Below, piece by piece: positions 46,078 through 59,081 of a DNA stretch of 64,000 nt. Source of the DNA: Immersiella caudata. Taxonomy: Eukaryota > Ascomycota > Sordariomycetes > Sordariales > Lasiosphaeriaceae. Position 1 is the stretch's first letter. Every line of letters begins with the position of its first letter. The stretch covers positions 992,001 to 1,056,000 of the forward strand of contig JAULSU010000004.1 of the NCBI GenBank assembly GCA_030512335.1. The letters are read 5' to 3'. Under the pieces are notes generated by a model, which ran no database searches, was not told the DNA's origin, and saw only the letters and a program-made list of their open reading frames with translations. The translations under genes and the position numbers were made by a program.

Positions 46078-46934
46078 ATGAGCGACGGACGTACGTGCTT
46101 CCCGGTGGTCACTCCTCCCCTTGAACCCCTACCCCTTCCGACACACCCACCCCGGAAGCGGGACAACCAGGGGGGAACTTGGCTAGAAACAGGCCGCAGA
46201 CTCGTGTGTCTAACATGGCGGATCTCCATTTTAGTGAACGAATACCGCACGGCGCGAGTCGCCGAGATTCTCGCCGATTTCCGTACTCTTCAGTACTACA
46301 TAGCCGCCGCCCCTGTCGACCCGCCGAACATGGACGACTACTACACTGAGGGCTGGGCCGCGCTGCGCCAGTGTGCTATCGATGGTCAGCACATTCTTAA
46401 CGTCGGTGCCGATGTCTCGGTGCCGCACGCCTCCGGCGGGCCGGATGAGCAAGCCAAGGCCGAGTTGAAGCAGTGCGTCACTCCCGCTTTCCATGCCTTT
46501 CAACGCCCTTTTTCATCGGAAAAGGGGGAGGAAACCATCACTGACCATGGAAAGCAGAGTTCAACTCGATGCCTACGCGCGCAGACATGAAGGCCAGAAG
46601 ATCTATCTTCGCCAGGCGGCGGCCCAACGCTGGGTCGAGTGGCGGGATCAGGTCCTGCAGGGCGGCCGGCCGCACTCAGGACACACCGCCCAGCTCAGGG
46701 CCATCGATCAGCAGCTTCGAGCAGTAAGTTTCCTCGCAACTTTTTTGTTCTTCCTCTTACCCCTTTTGTTTCCCCTGAACACACCCCTCTAACCAACACC
46801 AGGAGCTGGCTACCATCACCGACGAAGCCATCTACGCCGAACTCCAAGCGTCCGACATCAGCATGGGTCGCTGGACCACCGAAGACCCCAGTCTCCGTGC
46901 TATTCAGCGCTGGGTCCGATCCCGGCGCCGTTAG
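46078..46934 (+). CDS. hypothetical protein, four exons
   Basis: Proposed exons 46078-46090, 46235-46472, 46558-46723 and 46803-46934 give 182 residues ending RSRRR. Introns have donors GTACGT, GTGCGT and GTAAGT, CTAAC/CTGAC-type branches and AG acceptors, and every junction keeps phase. The protein is soluble, rich in Ala, Arg and acidic residues, and probably helical, with no signal peptide or membrane segment. Candidate helices are YRTARVAEILADFRTLQYY and YLRQAAAQRWVEWRDQVL. I do not recognise a family. It may be specific to filamentous fungi. Without splicing, the first frame would read through intron 1 and end at 46590 (170 codons), so the model should be treated as tentative. Confidence 0.6.
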
Positions 46935-47631
46935 AAGACGCGCCAACCATGGCCGCCGCCGCTCCTCCTAATCACTTGCCCGCTCACCCTTCCGCTGCGG
47001 CGACTTGTTACGACGAGAAGACATGACCATCACGACAACGACGACGAGACGAAACGACAACGACAACAACAACACGATAATAATCCCAGGTCCTTACCTG
47101 CCGTCGATTCGATGCAGGGCCATCCCATCCATGACGCCTCCTTTTTAATTCCACCCCTGCTCCTGGGGCAGCAGCAAAGGCAACCACAAAAGTTTCACTT
47201 TTCTTCTCGCAAAACAAAACACCGGTCAACTGATTTTGCATGGCATCGGCGATAACCGCAACAATTTTTTCATCTTTTTTTTCGACCACCGACATACAAT
47301 TTTCTTCTTCACTTCTTCGGTCTATATTTACCACAGTCCCTTCCACTATCTATCCAAAGAGAACCAAGAGAGCACACGCAAGGAATGCAACAAAGGGTAC
47401 CGTATACATTTTGGCAAAAAATCGTCGTTTTTGGGTGTCTTCTTTCCTTTGAACCTTTTTACTTTCTACCTTCTTTTCTTCATCTTCATCTTCTGCCCGT
47501 CTACTTTCCTTCACATCTACCTGTTCTGTTCAAGCCATTCACCTGTATATTTTTCAACTGGACGCGACGGGATCGCTTGTATATATGCAGCGTACTTACA
47601 TATTTTTCTCTGTCTTTACTGCATTGAGGAG
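46935..47631. other. 3' flank of the hypothetical gene
   Basis: A T-rich stretch (47260-47560) fits a 3' UTR or downstream region. No gene recognised. Confidence 0.45.
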
Positions 47632-47758
47632 GATTAGGGGAGTGGTGGGGGAACAAAGGGGAGGGGACGGGAAACGGGGACCGAAAGGGGAGGGGGACGA
47701 GAAAACGGGGAAGAGGGGAAAGGTGGACAAGATGGGGGAGAGGGAAAGGGATGGGGTT
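47632..47758. repeat. polypurine/polypyrimidine tract with G-runs
   Basis: About 127 bp of nearly pure purine on the plus strand, with more than ten runs of three to five G separated by short A-rich spacers. It can form G-quadruplexes or triplex DNA. It lies between two convergent genes. Confidence 0.75.
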
Positions 47759-48066
47759 GCATAGTGGATAGGCCGAGTGATTGCTGAACTGCCTGGTGCA
47801 GGGATGATCGATGTGAGATGTTGATGAGCAATAATATCATCCACTCTCAATGTTTGATGCTCTTGCGATTGGTCAAGCTTTGTTGACTTATCAGGGCCTT
47901 TTGGCGGTCACTTCTGAGCTGTGCGTAACTGAGTGCAGTTCTCGCGCTACTCGTCAGACATCACAGCAATTTGTGAGACAACCAGAGAATTGCATCAAAT
48001 CAGTATTTTGTGACACCATCTACGGCCCATGAGTCGTAATTCAACTTCTTTCGTCTCCCGGTAAAA
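47759..48066. other. 3' flank between convergent genes
   Basis: No feature seen. Confidence 0.4.
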
Positions 48067-48638
48067 TCACTGCTTGCTATAAACACACAATGCAATGCCC
48101 CCACACGACAAAACCATCCCAGCCATAGTATCTTTCCGCACGAGTCAGCATCAAATCGCCCCTTACCGAGCCCGAGGAAAGGAAGTGAACATACCTCGAC
48201 TAATCACCTTCTTCTCCACCCACCACTCTCCAATCACGGTAAACAAAAACGCGCACGTATTCACAATCGGCACCGTCAAGCTCAATTCTACCCCTGATCA
48301 GCTTTCCCTTCCCCCCACACAATCCGTAACAGGGAGTACTCACCAGCCTTCCCAATCAACAAGAAAAACCATACACTCCCCGTCAGGTTTAACAGCAGCG
48401 GGACCGCGTACCGGGGATTCCGTAGGAGATCGATGACGGCGAAAAAGGCGCTGTAAATGCGGTGTTTGATCGGGCTGTTGGCGACGCTGGGTGTTGATAG
48501 CAGGGGATGAGGCGCTGGCTGGTGGTCTTTTGCTGCGCGCCGGATGAAGGGGGTGGTGAGGCCCCAGGCTAGACCGACTAGGAGGAAGGAGAGGATGTAG
48601 TTTATTGTGGGGGGTTGGGGGTCAGAGGAGGGCATCAT
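48067..48638 (-). CDS. TMEM234-family small membrane protein
   Basis: Exons 48638-48344, 48287-48195 and 48131-48067 give 150 residues. Four hydrophobic segments are visible: YILSFLLVGLAWGLTTPFI (about 14-32), YAVPLLLNLTGSVWFFLLI (77-95), SLTVPIVNTCAFLFTVIGEWW (101-121), and MAGMVLSCGGIALCVYS near the C-terminus. The pattern LAWGLTTPF near the start, and the small duplicated-helix layout, match the TMEM234 (UPF0546) group, which is distantly related to EamA/SMR-type transporters. The function is unknown. Both introns have good donors (GTGAGT, GTATGT). Without the splicing the frame stops early, so a single-exon reading would miss the last two helices. Confidence 0.85.
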
Positions 48639-49606
48639 GAGGGTTAGGGAGCTACTCCTGGACGGGAATGAAAGAATGGGGCGAGGGTTAGGGGTTGGAA
48701 GTTAAGACTGTTGAGATTGTTCGCCGTTGAGGCTGGAGAGTTGCAATAGCGGTGAGGCTTGGATGGGGTAGGTAGAGTGGGTGAGTGGTGAAAGAAAGGG
48801 GTGTGTGTTTGGCAAAGTGATGAGGTGAGAAGGCAATCGGGCCGGCAGGTAGCGCAGCCCCGGAAACAGCGGGGCCTCCCGGAGGTATCGGGGCGGTGAG
48901 AAAAAAACCGAAATGGGAAGGTTCAGCTCGCACGAGGTCGAGGCGAGAAAGATGACAAGAGGCTGCTGCTGCTGCTCAGCTGCGGAGCTGAAAAATGAAA
49001 TGGCAGCCTTGTTTTATTCCGTCCCTGATCTGATGAGATGTAGGGTCGATTGCAGGATGCAGCGGGAGTGGACGTTACGTTGCGTCAGAGCGCTTGGCGT
49101 TATCGATAAGCCAGCCACACGGGCCATCGTGGCTTAGCAGGGATGGGGCTAGCGTTGCTAGCGCCCAAGTTGTCGGTGCCATGGGGCGGGGAGACGGCAA
49201 CCTCAACGGTGGTGCTTTCCACGGCTGCCAATGTTGTTGCTTGGCGGGGGCTCATCTGTCGAGCTGCTGCGGTCGTGTATTTCGGGATGCGCGCGCATTC
49301 TGGCACCTTTTGAGTGGTTTGCCACTCATCTGTGCCGCCGATTGAATTTGTCCTCAACGCTGTCCTCAAGTACCATGCCCGTTGTTGATTGAACCCCTGA
49401 ACTCTTGCAGCGCGTGTCGATGTTGGGCAGTCCCATGGCTTCCCAGTGGAAGCGCGTTGGAACGCCGACACCTGCTGACATGACAGATGATCTGCCGTCG
49501 CGAGGGCCTTGGGAACGGCCCGAAGTCGATGGATTGCCTCACGGCCGCAAGCAACGGCCGGAGAGCCACAAGGTTCACCGTCGGCCGAAAATTCAGCTTC
49601 GAGAAG
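48639..49606. other. divergent upstream region of the TMEM234 and F-box genes
   Basis: No gene recognised. Includes a short GCTGCT run at 48962-48976. Confidence 0.45.
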
Positions 49607-51677
49607 ATGTCGAACTTGCCTGTGGCATTGTGCGCGAAAGGCCAAGGTAAAAAGTTTTACAAACCACTGCGTTCTCTTCATCTCTTCACTTCTCAGTTGA
49701 GATCGCCAAAATGGATATCGGAACCCTACTCTTACTCGACGTGGCTGTGGCGGCAAGCAAGTCTTCTGCCAGCACACGCCCTACCTCAAAGGCTCCTGTT
49801 TCGACCAGCTCTCGCCAGAGCTCAGGTGGATCTTCAACCGCCTTTGCTGGTGTTGGCCGAGGTCGAGTCCTTGGTGCATCTGCAGGATCCTCATCCTCGC
49901 GTCTCCCATGCCGCTGGTCTTCCGCGGCATATTCAACATCAACTTACCCCTCTCCAGGCACCGGGCAAGGATCGGCCTCCCGTGCCTCCACAAGCTTAGC
50001 CCATTACAACAGCGGAACTCATCAGTTTACGTCAACCGGGCGGCCCGCTTCCACCAACCTCAGAAGGGAATCAGATGGACGGAAACCTCAGGGGGCCTCA
50101 GGGAGCAGCCAACCAGTACCCCAACCAGCAGTCCAACCAGTTCGACAGTATGGACCCGTCTCGTTTACCGTCCCTGCTTCTAATGTCGACCCAAAACGAC
50201 TTCCGAATGTTTCGAAGCGAGGATTGACAAGAGCAGCATTCAAGCGCCAAGGGCCGCCACCGACTGCCATGATCAGGACTACCTATCACGACAATCCGAA
50301 CTGGAAGAATGCTGCCGTTATAAATATCTGGAACAGCCAGTTCTATGCTCTGCCTACCGAAATCTTGGTTGTAATCGCCAAAATGCTGGACCAAGAAGAC
50401 AAGCATGCGTTTCGAGCTACATGCTCCCTATTTATGAAGCTCTTTAGCGACTGGCTGCTCCACGACGACTGGGACACGTCGAAAGGCGGGTTCTTGTATC
50501 CCGTCATCGACAACCCTTGGCAGTACAGGCTCAAGAAAGCCGCTGGGCTTGATGCAGTTGCACGCAGGACGCAACTGATGCGCCAACAGGACCTCTGCGC
50601 AGAGTGCATGCTGTTTCGCACTGGTAACAATACTGGTTTCGGTTCAGCAGCATGGCTACTGGAGAATGAGCTCTCCTCGCCCTGTCGCGGGTGCAACGTA
50701 CCCCACAACCAAGTGTTCTTCCCGTCGAAGCAACGTTCCCAGTGGACCAGACTCAACTGCATCGGCCGCGGAGGCGCCATCCGACTGTGTTCCCATCGAA
50801 ACGTGAGGTGGAGTGACTTACGCGATGCTGGCAAATTGACCAGGCGCCGGAACGGTGAGAATACGCCCAACGTTCGCGCCGAGATCACCTGCTTTCACCC
50901 ATCCCATGCCCTCAACGCCGGCGTATGCACCAAGTTCAGCTACCCTAGCCGCCTCGATCCTTCCCACCCGCCCTCATGCTACCCAACCCTGACCATCATC
51001 CGCAAAGCCTGGGGTGCCAAAGGCCGGTTCAACCTCGTCAAGCGCAACACAATCTACCTCTTCGACATCGACCCCTCACAACATGTCTCTCTGCAGAATA
51101 TCAGGGATATCATGAAATCCCTAGCCAGATCCCAACCCCTCATTCCCACGCGCGACTTCTACAACACGGCGCAACTCTGTCCCCACGTCACCTTCGCCGA
51201 CAAGCTCCTTCTCCAAGCCTTCTGGCCCTCCCGATGCGCTTGCTTCGGAATGCACGCCCCCCTCCCCTGGCAAGGCCAACAGCGAGCCCTTGACGTCCTC
51301 CCTGACCGCTTCCAAGGGGATCCTAACGGCGTTCCCCTTGCGGAATGCCTCTCGGCAGCGCAAAGAGATCCGTCCCGCGTGGGGAAGTTCCTCCAGCCGG
51401 GCGCAGTCCACACGGCCTGCTGCCGGTCCTGTAAAACCGCATTTTTTGGAGACTGGAAGGGAGCAAGGTCCACTTGGATGTCTTGGCGGAGGTGGAGGGC
51501 ATCTCAAAGCCGCTGGATGAGAGGTGGTTGGGGTTGGTTCATCCGGATACGTGGGGCGTGAGGGAGAAGAAGGGGACGAAGCATATTTTGTGGTGTGATG
51601 GGTATCAGTGCGCGATCGGGACGAAGTGGGAGGAGCATGGGAGGTTGAATGAACGGAACTTTCCGAAGAAGGGGTAA
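49607..51677 (+). CDS. F-box protein with a C-terminal frameshift
   Basis: A continuous frame runs from 49711 to 51561. A 5' exon (49607-49646, intron 49647-49696 with GTAAAA donor and CTCAG acceptor) joins in frame and may give the true start. The N-terminal ~190 residues are Ser/Pro/Gln-rich and disordered. The F-box follows (FYALPTEILVVIAKMLDQEDKHAFRATCSLF), then a Cys-rich part (CAECMLF, CRGC, CRSCKTAFFGDWK) typical of fungal F-box proteins. After GDWKGAR the frame should shift by -1 near 51465 to read LDVLAEVEGISKPLDERWLGLV...ILWCDGYQCAIG, ending at 51677. As written the frame instead ends at 51561 in a low-quality Trp/Arg-rich tail. This is either a mutation or one missing base in the assembly. 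F-box proteins select targets for SCF ubiquitin ligases. Confidence 0.7.
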
Positions 51678-53991
51678 GTGAGTGGAATTGTGGACAAGGG
51701 GATGTGGGCAAGGACAGAGGGGTCTCGGAAAGGGGAAGGGGTTAGGGGGTTGTGGGGAGGGGCGGAGGGGTTCCAGAAGGCCGAGATATTGCGGCTGCTC
51801 CGGTATTTGTCTGCTGGGATAATGACTTACTAGTTAGTATACGAAGAAGATGGAGTTGTTGGACAGGAAATGCTGCCCCGACTACAAAGGCGGAGCGCCG
51901 GAGACGTCACGATCTTGTCCTTGTCAGCCACGTGGAGAGGGCAGGATTCGCAACTCCGGAGAAAAGGTTCCAGAGTGGAGTGTGGCGGTGCGTGGTGTCC
52001 TGAATGGATCCGGGTGGTGGATATGTGGGTTGAAGCTGTTGACTACCCCTCGATCCGATTCTTAAGTTGGCATCTCCTGTGTCAAACTTTGATGCTCCAT
52101 TGGGAGGCCTATGCAGAAGTCGAGATTTTGTGCTGGGTCAAGGGGTGTCCAGGTTGCTAGCGTTGGTAAGTTGGAGAAAGAGCGAAGTGAGAGCGGTATC
52201 GGTTGTCTGGACCGGGCGTGTGGAGGGGATGGACCCAGCGGGGTGGATGGGGTTGGTGGAACCCGAGCTTCTGTCACAAGACCCGATTCAAAACCCGTGT
52301 TTTCCTTGGTCACTTGGTCTGACTACTCATATGGATCACTTACATGCAGATATCTCGGTGTGGAAGCGACTAAAACAAATGGAACTTAGAAACACAGCTG
52401 TCAAGGGATTACTGCACCCGGACACACAACGCTCCAGAATATTAACCTGTCACCAAACCTCAGCAGCCCAGTCAGCTACGGAGAATAATCATTCCTTGCA
52501 GAAATTTGACTTGATTCAGTGCCTCGAGCAAGTCCAGAAATTCGTTCAAGCTCTGTTTCAACCGGAACCTGTTCTTGTTGTAAACACGAAGGTGGTGAGA
52601 ATGGCAAGGCTCTGGTCTGGTACCCTCGATTCCAGCACCAGTGTCATCCGACACCTTGCAGCCACCTCTTAGATGCGGCCGCAGAAAGGCGAGGGATAGT
52701 AGGCACGGAGTAGTCTCCGCCAATCATGCTAGCAGTACAGCAGTACAACTTTCCGAGACTCTGAGCGCGAAAGGCCGAAGACGCGAGGCCGAGTCACTGC
52801 AATTTTAGCATGGAAAGGGGGGGGGGGGGGGTGAAGTCGGGGAGTGGCAAGAGCCCTGGGCTGGTGGGGTACCCGGAGGTGATGTTCACTGGATGTTCAT
52901 CGCTTGGAGACTCAACTTTGAAGCAAGCACAGGCATCTCATAAGCACGTGTGGCGGTAACCAATCTATTATCGCATTTCGAACTCTGGAGTTTAGCTGGG
53001 AGCAGAATGTCACCGCCTCTACTGCATCCATGGAACCTGTTCTGCTTGCTACCACGCCGCCATTAGGCCGCAGAGATGGAAGGCCGTCATACCTATCCCT
53101 TCTAGTTTCAGTGCCGCTTTGAGTCTACTCTACCGCGTTGAGACAAAGTTGAACATTCTGTGAGCAACGCCACAATTTACACACCTGGCTTCAGTTGAAC
53201 AAAACGAGAGAGCAGATGGTTTTGGTGAGTACCTACGGATTGAGCAAGATGACAAGGCTCTCTCACCAGCAAACCCAAACAGCCACACCACCACCATCAT
53301 TGGGCAAGCCAGGAACAACCAATGGAGCATCGCAAGAGTCGACTCACTGCAATTTTAGCCCTGAAGGAGACTATGAAAGTACGAGTCATCTCGGTGACAC
53401 ATTTTCATAGTCAATAAAATTTCCCGACCTCGGCTCAAGCCTCAATACCCTAGAAACTCGGCCTGAGACACAACCATTCAACATAACCAGAAGCCGAGAT
53501 TACCATCACCCTTGCAGTTACTTGAGACTTGAGACACCAAGGACCAGCAGCAGCCGTCATCGACATCGCCTACGACACAACTATCGCTACCTCCATCAAG
53601 ACGACCCAAGCCAGTACCAAACCTCGACACCCAGGGTTGATACCAGCATCACAAAAACCAACAACTAAAGAGTCAAACCGCCGTTTATATACGTAAACAC
53701 TAGTAGAGATATCTCTCTGACAACGCATGACATGCCTGCCCGCGATCCCGCTCCTTTCAGAAACATCAACCAGACCAGCCAGCCGAGAAGGGGGGGGGTC
53801 AATACTAATAAAAAAGATAATAACCAGCGGTTGGATAAAAAATACCCCCCCCCCCCCTTATCATCTTCCAAATGAACCATCTTCCCCCCCTTCCCCTGGT
53901 CTGCTTGGGACGTCTTCAATCGTGTACTTGAGCTCCCATCCCCTTGTATTTCGAGGCACCTCGGTTCTCTTCCTCTGAAGCGAGATAATTC
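51678..53991. other. intergenic with homopolymers
   Basis: No gene recognised. Holds a G15 run at 52817-52831, a G-run near 53790, and a C13 run at 53845-53857. The F-box frame ends at a GGGTAAGTG that could also be a splice donor, but no convincing next exon was found. Confidence 0.5.
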
Positions 53992-56900
53992 TCATACCAC
54001 CGATTCGTCGCTTTCCCCGTCCAAGTCCAAGTTAACATTCTTCCTTGCCATGAGCTGGCTCTCAACAAAACGATCCCAATGGAGTGGATCCATGTCTCTT
54101 AGCTTCTGTCGGATCTCTCCCTTGCGCTCTTCAAAAACTTTCACAATGCCCTTCTCCTCGACTTCAGATCGCAGCCCACTGTCGCCGAGCTCGTCCAAGA
54201 TTTCGTGCAGCATACGGACATGATTAGGGTCTTGCCTGACCATCTCGACGCCATCCGTGAGCAGCGCCAAGTGTTCGGGCTTGACGATGCCGGCGCGGAA
54301 CTTGTGCCCGGCACGCAAGACACGGCCTTCCTCGTCGGCCAATGCTTTCGACGTCAAGCTAATAGACGAGGCAGGCCGATAGAGCGACGGGGGCCGGAGT
54401 TGGATCTCGCTCTCAGCCATTGGTTCGTCGTCGTCATCCGAGATGGCCGGCTGGGTGAGAAGCTCGGTGTCACCTTCCGCTGAGGAGAGCGATCTGCTCG
54501 ACTGCTTCTCCTCATGAGCATCAACTGGCGACATCGCAATAGCACTATCCGTCTCGCGTGTGTCGGGAAACTCATCCTCAAAGCGTTTGATGATGCCCTT
54601 GAGGGTCGTGTCCAGGAATATCAAGCGGTCTGCAGATAAGTCAGCGTCGTCATCTGGATTCTTGCAAGTAAGTAAAAAACGTACGGTAAGCATGGGTTTC
54701 CCCTCCCGCCACCGCCTTGGCCTTGACAATAGCTGGCTGAAGCCGGAGTCGGATCTTCCTCGCGGTGGCCAGCAAGTGCTTCGAGGTCTCCTTTGCTTTG
54801 CCGCTGGGTAACCCTGCTGGTCTTGGACGCGTCGGGATGCCATTCTCCATATCTCGGATGAACTCGCCGGACTGCCTTCGCGACTCGTCTCCGCGGTTCT
54901 TCAGACAGCACGTCAGCGCCTTGGCGACGCCGGTGCCGCCGATGACATAATCGTCGTCTGGTGCAGCATCGAGGTCGGGATCCGTCTCCGAAGGCTTCTC
55001 TGTAGCGTTCCCTACCAATCGCTGCAAGGCCTCCGGGTACTCCGGTTCCGGCACGTCGGCAGTTCTGGTGGCGTTGACGGCGGCCAGCTCCATGTTGCGC
55101 AGGCAGTAGGCAACAACATGTTTCGCCATTGCCTTGACGAGATCGCTGGACTGTTCACTGGGAACTTCAATGTCGATGGCAACGATGCTCGGTGATACCC
55201 TTGCCGCCGCAAGCAGCGAAGCATACAGGGCGCAAGCCTCTTCCTTCGTTTCATCCGTCTTGGCATTCGTCGCGAGCTCCACCAGCGCCGGGTTCTCTTC
55301 GAAGCTGATGTGTGCGAGTGAGGGTATCTCGGGAAGAATCTCCGCCAAGGCGATGACCTGCTCCGAGCCGAGCGAGCAGTCGGCAAGATGGATACGTTTG
55401 AGCATCTGCATCTTGGGTAGATATCTCGAGAGGCAAGTTAGCAAACTTTGTCCGAGTCCAGAGCGAGATAACTCACCTTCGAAGCACCCCAATGGCGCTG
55501 GGTTCAGAGCTAAACAGCTCATGATTGTGTGATAGATCGATAAACCTAAACTGCTCCAGCTTGGAAAGCGTTGGCAGGAGTCTACACAACGACGATGGCT
55601 TGAGGTTGCAATCTGCCAGGCTGAGCCCCCAAAGTGGGCAGTCGTTGTCGGCAACGGCGGCGGCGATCACAGCAAGCTGTTCCCGAAGATCGTTACCGCC
55701 AAGATCTAGGCCCTCGCATCTCCCGCTCCGAAGGAAGCGAGCGACATGTTCAAGACCCTGTGGATCGATGTCGTTGTGCGCCAGGCATAGCCTCTTAATG
55801 CCGCACTTGATGACGCCGTCGATCACCGTCCCCAGCTGTTCCGTGTTCAACCCCGTTTGCCCGAGATTGAGAAGGCTGATCGTTGAGCCACCTAACCTCT
55901 CACCAAGAGACTTTGCCAGGAGTCGACAAAGATCTTGTTCAGGGCGGCCTCCGGTGGCGGGGGTGCTATGCGCTGATGGCCGCGGAAATGGTATCCCCGA
56001 CAAATCAATGGTTTTGAGTGTTCGGCAAAGATAGAGGAACAAGCAGATGTGTCTCCATCCCTCCGGCCCGAGCTTGTTGTTTTTGAGCACAAGTCGCTCA
56101 ACCGCACCTCCTTGCTTGACCAGCCCATCTGGCTCCCCGGCAGGTTTCCTTCTCCTGGTGGTGGTAGCCTTTCTGGCAGCTAGCAAGCCGGCGAGCACCA
56201 CACGCAAACCCTCGTCCGTCAATCCGGTGTTCTCCATGATCAACTCCTTGACCGGAACCACAGCGAGATAATCGCCAAGAGTGACCAAGTCGGGAAGCTG
56301 CATCCAGTATCCCGTGAGATCGAGCTTCTCTACCACTCCAGGCTCGTCTGCGGAAGCGTTTGTGGGATCCAATAGCTGTTCTGTAATCTTTTTGAGGATA
56401 GGGGTCTCGCGCAGTTGGCAACATCGACGGTATATCCTCACTGGGTTCGTCGTAGGCACCGCTGATGGCCTGGGGGTCTCGGGGCGCGGGCCTGTGGTGC
56501 TCCCAGAAGACTCGTCACCACTGTCGAAATGAAGCTCCATAGGAATCGTTCCGTTTGCCTCAGCCTGCCTTCGTTTTTTCTCTTTCCTCGCCTTGCGCTC
56601 CTCTTCGCTTTTCTTTTTCTTTTCCTTCTTTTTGGAGTCCCCCTTTTCTAGCGCCTTATCCGCTCCAGCTAGTAGTGCCTCTTTAGGAGCCCTATCCGTC
56701 GCCCCGTTACTGCTAGCGGCATCGGTCCCTTCCCTCTCCGGCTCCTTCGGGACAGTCTCGCCAATTGTCTCGATCACGCCGTCCTCCTCCTTCTGAAGCT
56801 CGACTGCTCTCGAATTCTTCAATGCATCACCCTCCCCCTTCTCTTTGACCTTCCTCTTCTGATCCTTGTCGCCCTTGGCCTGGACCTTCTTCCCTGCCTC

Positions 56901-57683
56901 CGTCTCCGAATACTTGGGCATCGGCGCGACCTCGACGTCAACACAAAACGCCACCCTCCTCAGCTTCGCCTGATGCAACCCCGCAATCTTGCAGCGCTCT
57001 CTTTGAGAGTCGACGTTTAGGACACGCCGTTCAACCAGGCCGTGAGTACTCGGCTTCGCGTTCGGGTTCAGATTGCCGTTGGATGATGACAGCCGTCGGA
57101 ATACATGGAGGATGCCTGCTTGCGAGCCCCGCGGGGGCGCTGGTGTATAGGGGCCCTCCCCCTCATGTTTCGACGCGTGTTGTAGGACAGCATTTTTGAC
57201 AGGATTTGCCCGGGGAACCGAGAGCTCGGCCGGTTTCGGGGATGCCGTGTTGGCCTGTGGAGGGCTTTGGCTGACAGCACCACCAGAGGAGAACTTGGAG
57301 GATATGTTCGAGAACCAGGAGCCTCTTCGCTGGGGGGACAGGTACGATCGTTTCTCATCAGAGCTAGTCCGCCCCAGCGTAGGGCGTGTGGAGGCAGTCT
57401 GGCTGGGCGAAGTGTTCGTGGAGGTATCCGTCTGAGTTTGTACAGGGGCCGGCGGGGCCGCTTGAGGAGGGTTGGCTGGTGTGGGGGAGTCGCGCGCCGG
57501 CTGCGTTATAGACCTCCTCCGTGTTACTACCTTCGTGCCTCTATCTAGTGTTGGGAATGACTGTCAGCTTTGAGAGAACGGGGATCGCCACTGATATCAT
57601 CAGCCAAGCCTGGGGACCGCGTGCAAACCTTTGGGATTCCCGTGGGTCATCCAACTCACGTCGACGCCATGTATTTGCTCCAT
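53992..57683 (-). CDS. large leucine-rich-repeat protein (Mhp1-like, cell wall / cytoskeleton)
   Basis: Exons 57683-57660, 57560-55477, 55424-54685 and 54629-53992 give 1161 residues, with every splice phase consistent. The start is MEQIHGVD, then a Ser/Pro/Thr-rich segment with RRGSWFSNISSKFS, then a basic/acidic Lys-Glu coiled-coil-like stretch (KKKEKKKKSEEERKARKEKKRR). About ten RNase-inhibitor-type LRRs follow (VVEKLDLTGY, VKELIMENTGLTDEG, VERLVLKNNKLGPEGW, IKRLCLAHNDIDPQGL, CEGLDLGGNDL, and more), then an acidic C-terminal region. Homologues in moulds are usually named Mhp1 and linked to cell-wall or microtubule function; that name is from memory and the role is not shown here. No signal peptide or membrane anchor is present, so it is probably cytoplasmic. 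Confidence 0.88.
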
Positions 57684-59081
57684 GGTGTTGTCGCGTCCCG
57701 AGATCCTGCTGTGGTAGAGAATTGGAAGTTGCGGGAGGAAATGCGCTGGTGCGCGGTGGGTTGGCAGATCCCCTAGCGTGAGAGTGGCGGACTGACGGAT
57801 GGCGGGGAAGTATGCTCGCGGAGTGCAGATCGCGGTTCGTGCCTAGCCTCGAGGCTCAATGGAAAAGCTTCGTTGTTGCGACCTTCCGTCAGTGATGCCG
57901 TATGGCGATGAGAGAGGGGGCCATGTTATCGTTGAAACCCAGAAAGGTGAATTTCTAATATTTTGGCGGTCGTCGCAGTCAGATGTAAGCCGTGGTAGAG
58001 CGGGATGGATGCGGGTGCTGATTGCGGAAGCGGCTCAAGGTCGTCTGCAGTGGCTGCTGAGCTGAGCACACTTTCCTTCTTCGATCGATTCACTCGTTGC
58101 ACAGACGTGAGACAGCTAATTCGTACCTCGCACGACGAAGCGGTACACACTCTGGTACAGCCTCGGTATCCGAAAGCACTAGGTCTTGGAAGTTCGCGAT
58201 TGCTGCTCCAGCCGATGGCGAGACGAGGCCAACACAAAGATGGTAGTGGGTAGGGAGGCGGTGGGAGACAGGCTAGAAGGGTACGGTGATTCGGGCGAAT
58301 CAACGAAATAACAGCCTTCCGAAGTTGCCTGGCACGTCTTGCAGGGCTGCTTGGATGTTCCCTCGTCGTTCCCCGCACGGTTGATGGCGAGTTCCAAGTC
58401 GAGGCCAATCCCCGAGTTGGGATTTGGAGATCAGTGATTCTCCCGGAGTGCTGGATAACGTTAACACGCCGAGACCACCGGTTTCGACGTCACTAGTGCA
58501 AACAATGGAACCATGCACATCCCTGCAACACAAGGGAAAAAACCAGGCCGGTCGACCACCGTCAATGCAGGGCTCGAGTCAGTTTGGCTCCGGCTATCCT
58601 AATCTTGGTATTCTGGATACCCTAACGGAAGGGTCTCACGCCTTGCGGCCAACAGGTTGCGCCTGCTAATAAAACCGATATATCTTTCAAGAATCGAAGG
58701 AACGTCGCCTCCCTCAGCATCAGGGGCTGAGAAAGGGGGGGTTGCTAATCCGAAAAGGCACGAGACTACTAATGCGGCCCACTGTCCCGGATGTCCGTAT
58801 GACCTCATCTCGGGGTTATGCTTGAGCCCTTTTGCCCCAGCAGGGCTAAGCAAACCACAAAAGGTGAAGGGACGCAATGCAATGCCGCAGCTACCCCGGG
58901 CAAGCCGCCCTCCTCTCACAGCATCAACCACAAGTCACGAGGTATGTTATTTAGGCCCCTGGTTTGGTCTTTCCCCACTTTAGTTGATTGGCTTTTAAAG
59001 AACCGGTATCGTTATTTCCCTGCAGATGTCCATCAAACGCCTGAAGATCAACCCAAGTCATGAGCCCGCCAAAACCCTAAT
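57684..59081. other. upstream region of the LRR gene and 3' flank of RPL5
   Basis: No gene recognised. Confidence 0.5.

Noticed and set aside
52817..53857. G15 and C13 homopolymers as functional elements
   Set aside because: Long homopolymers are common in fungal intergenic DNA and their exact length is often uncertain in assemblies.
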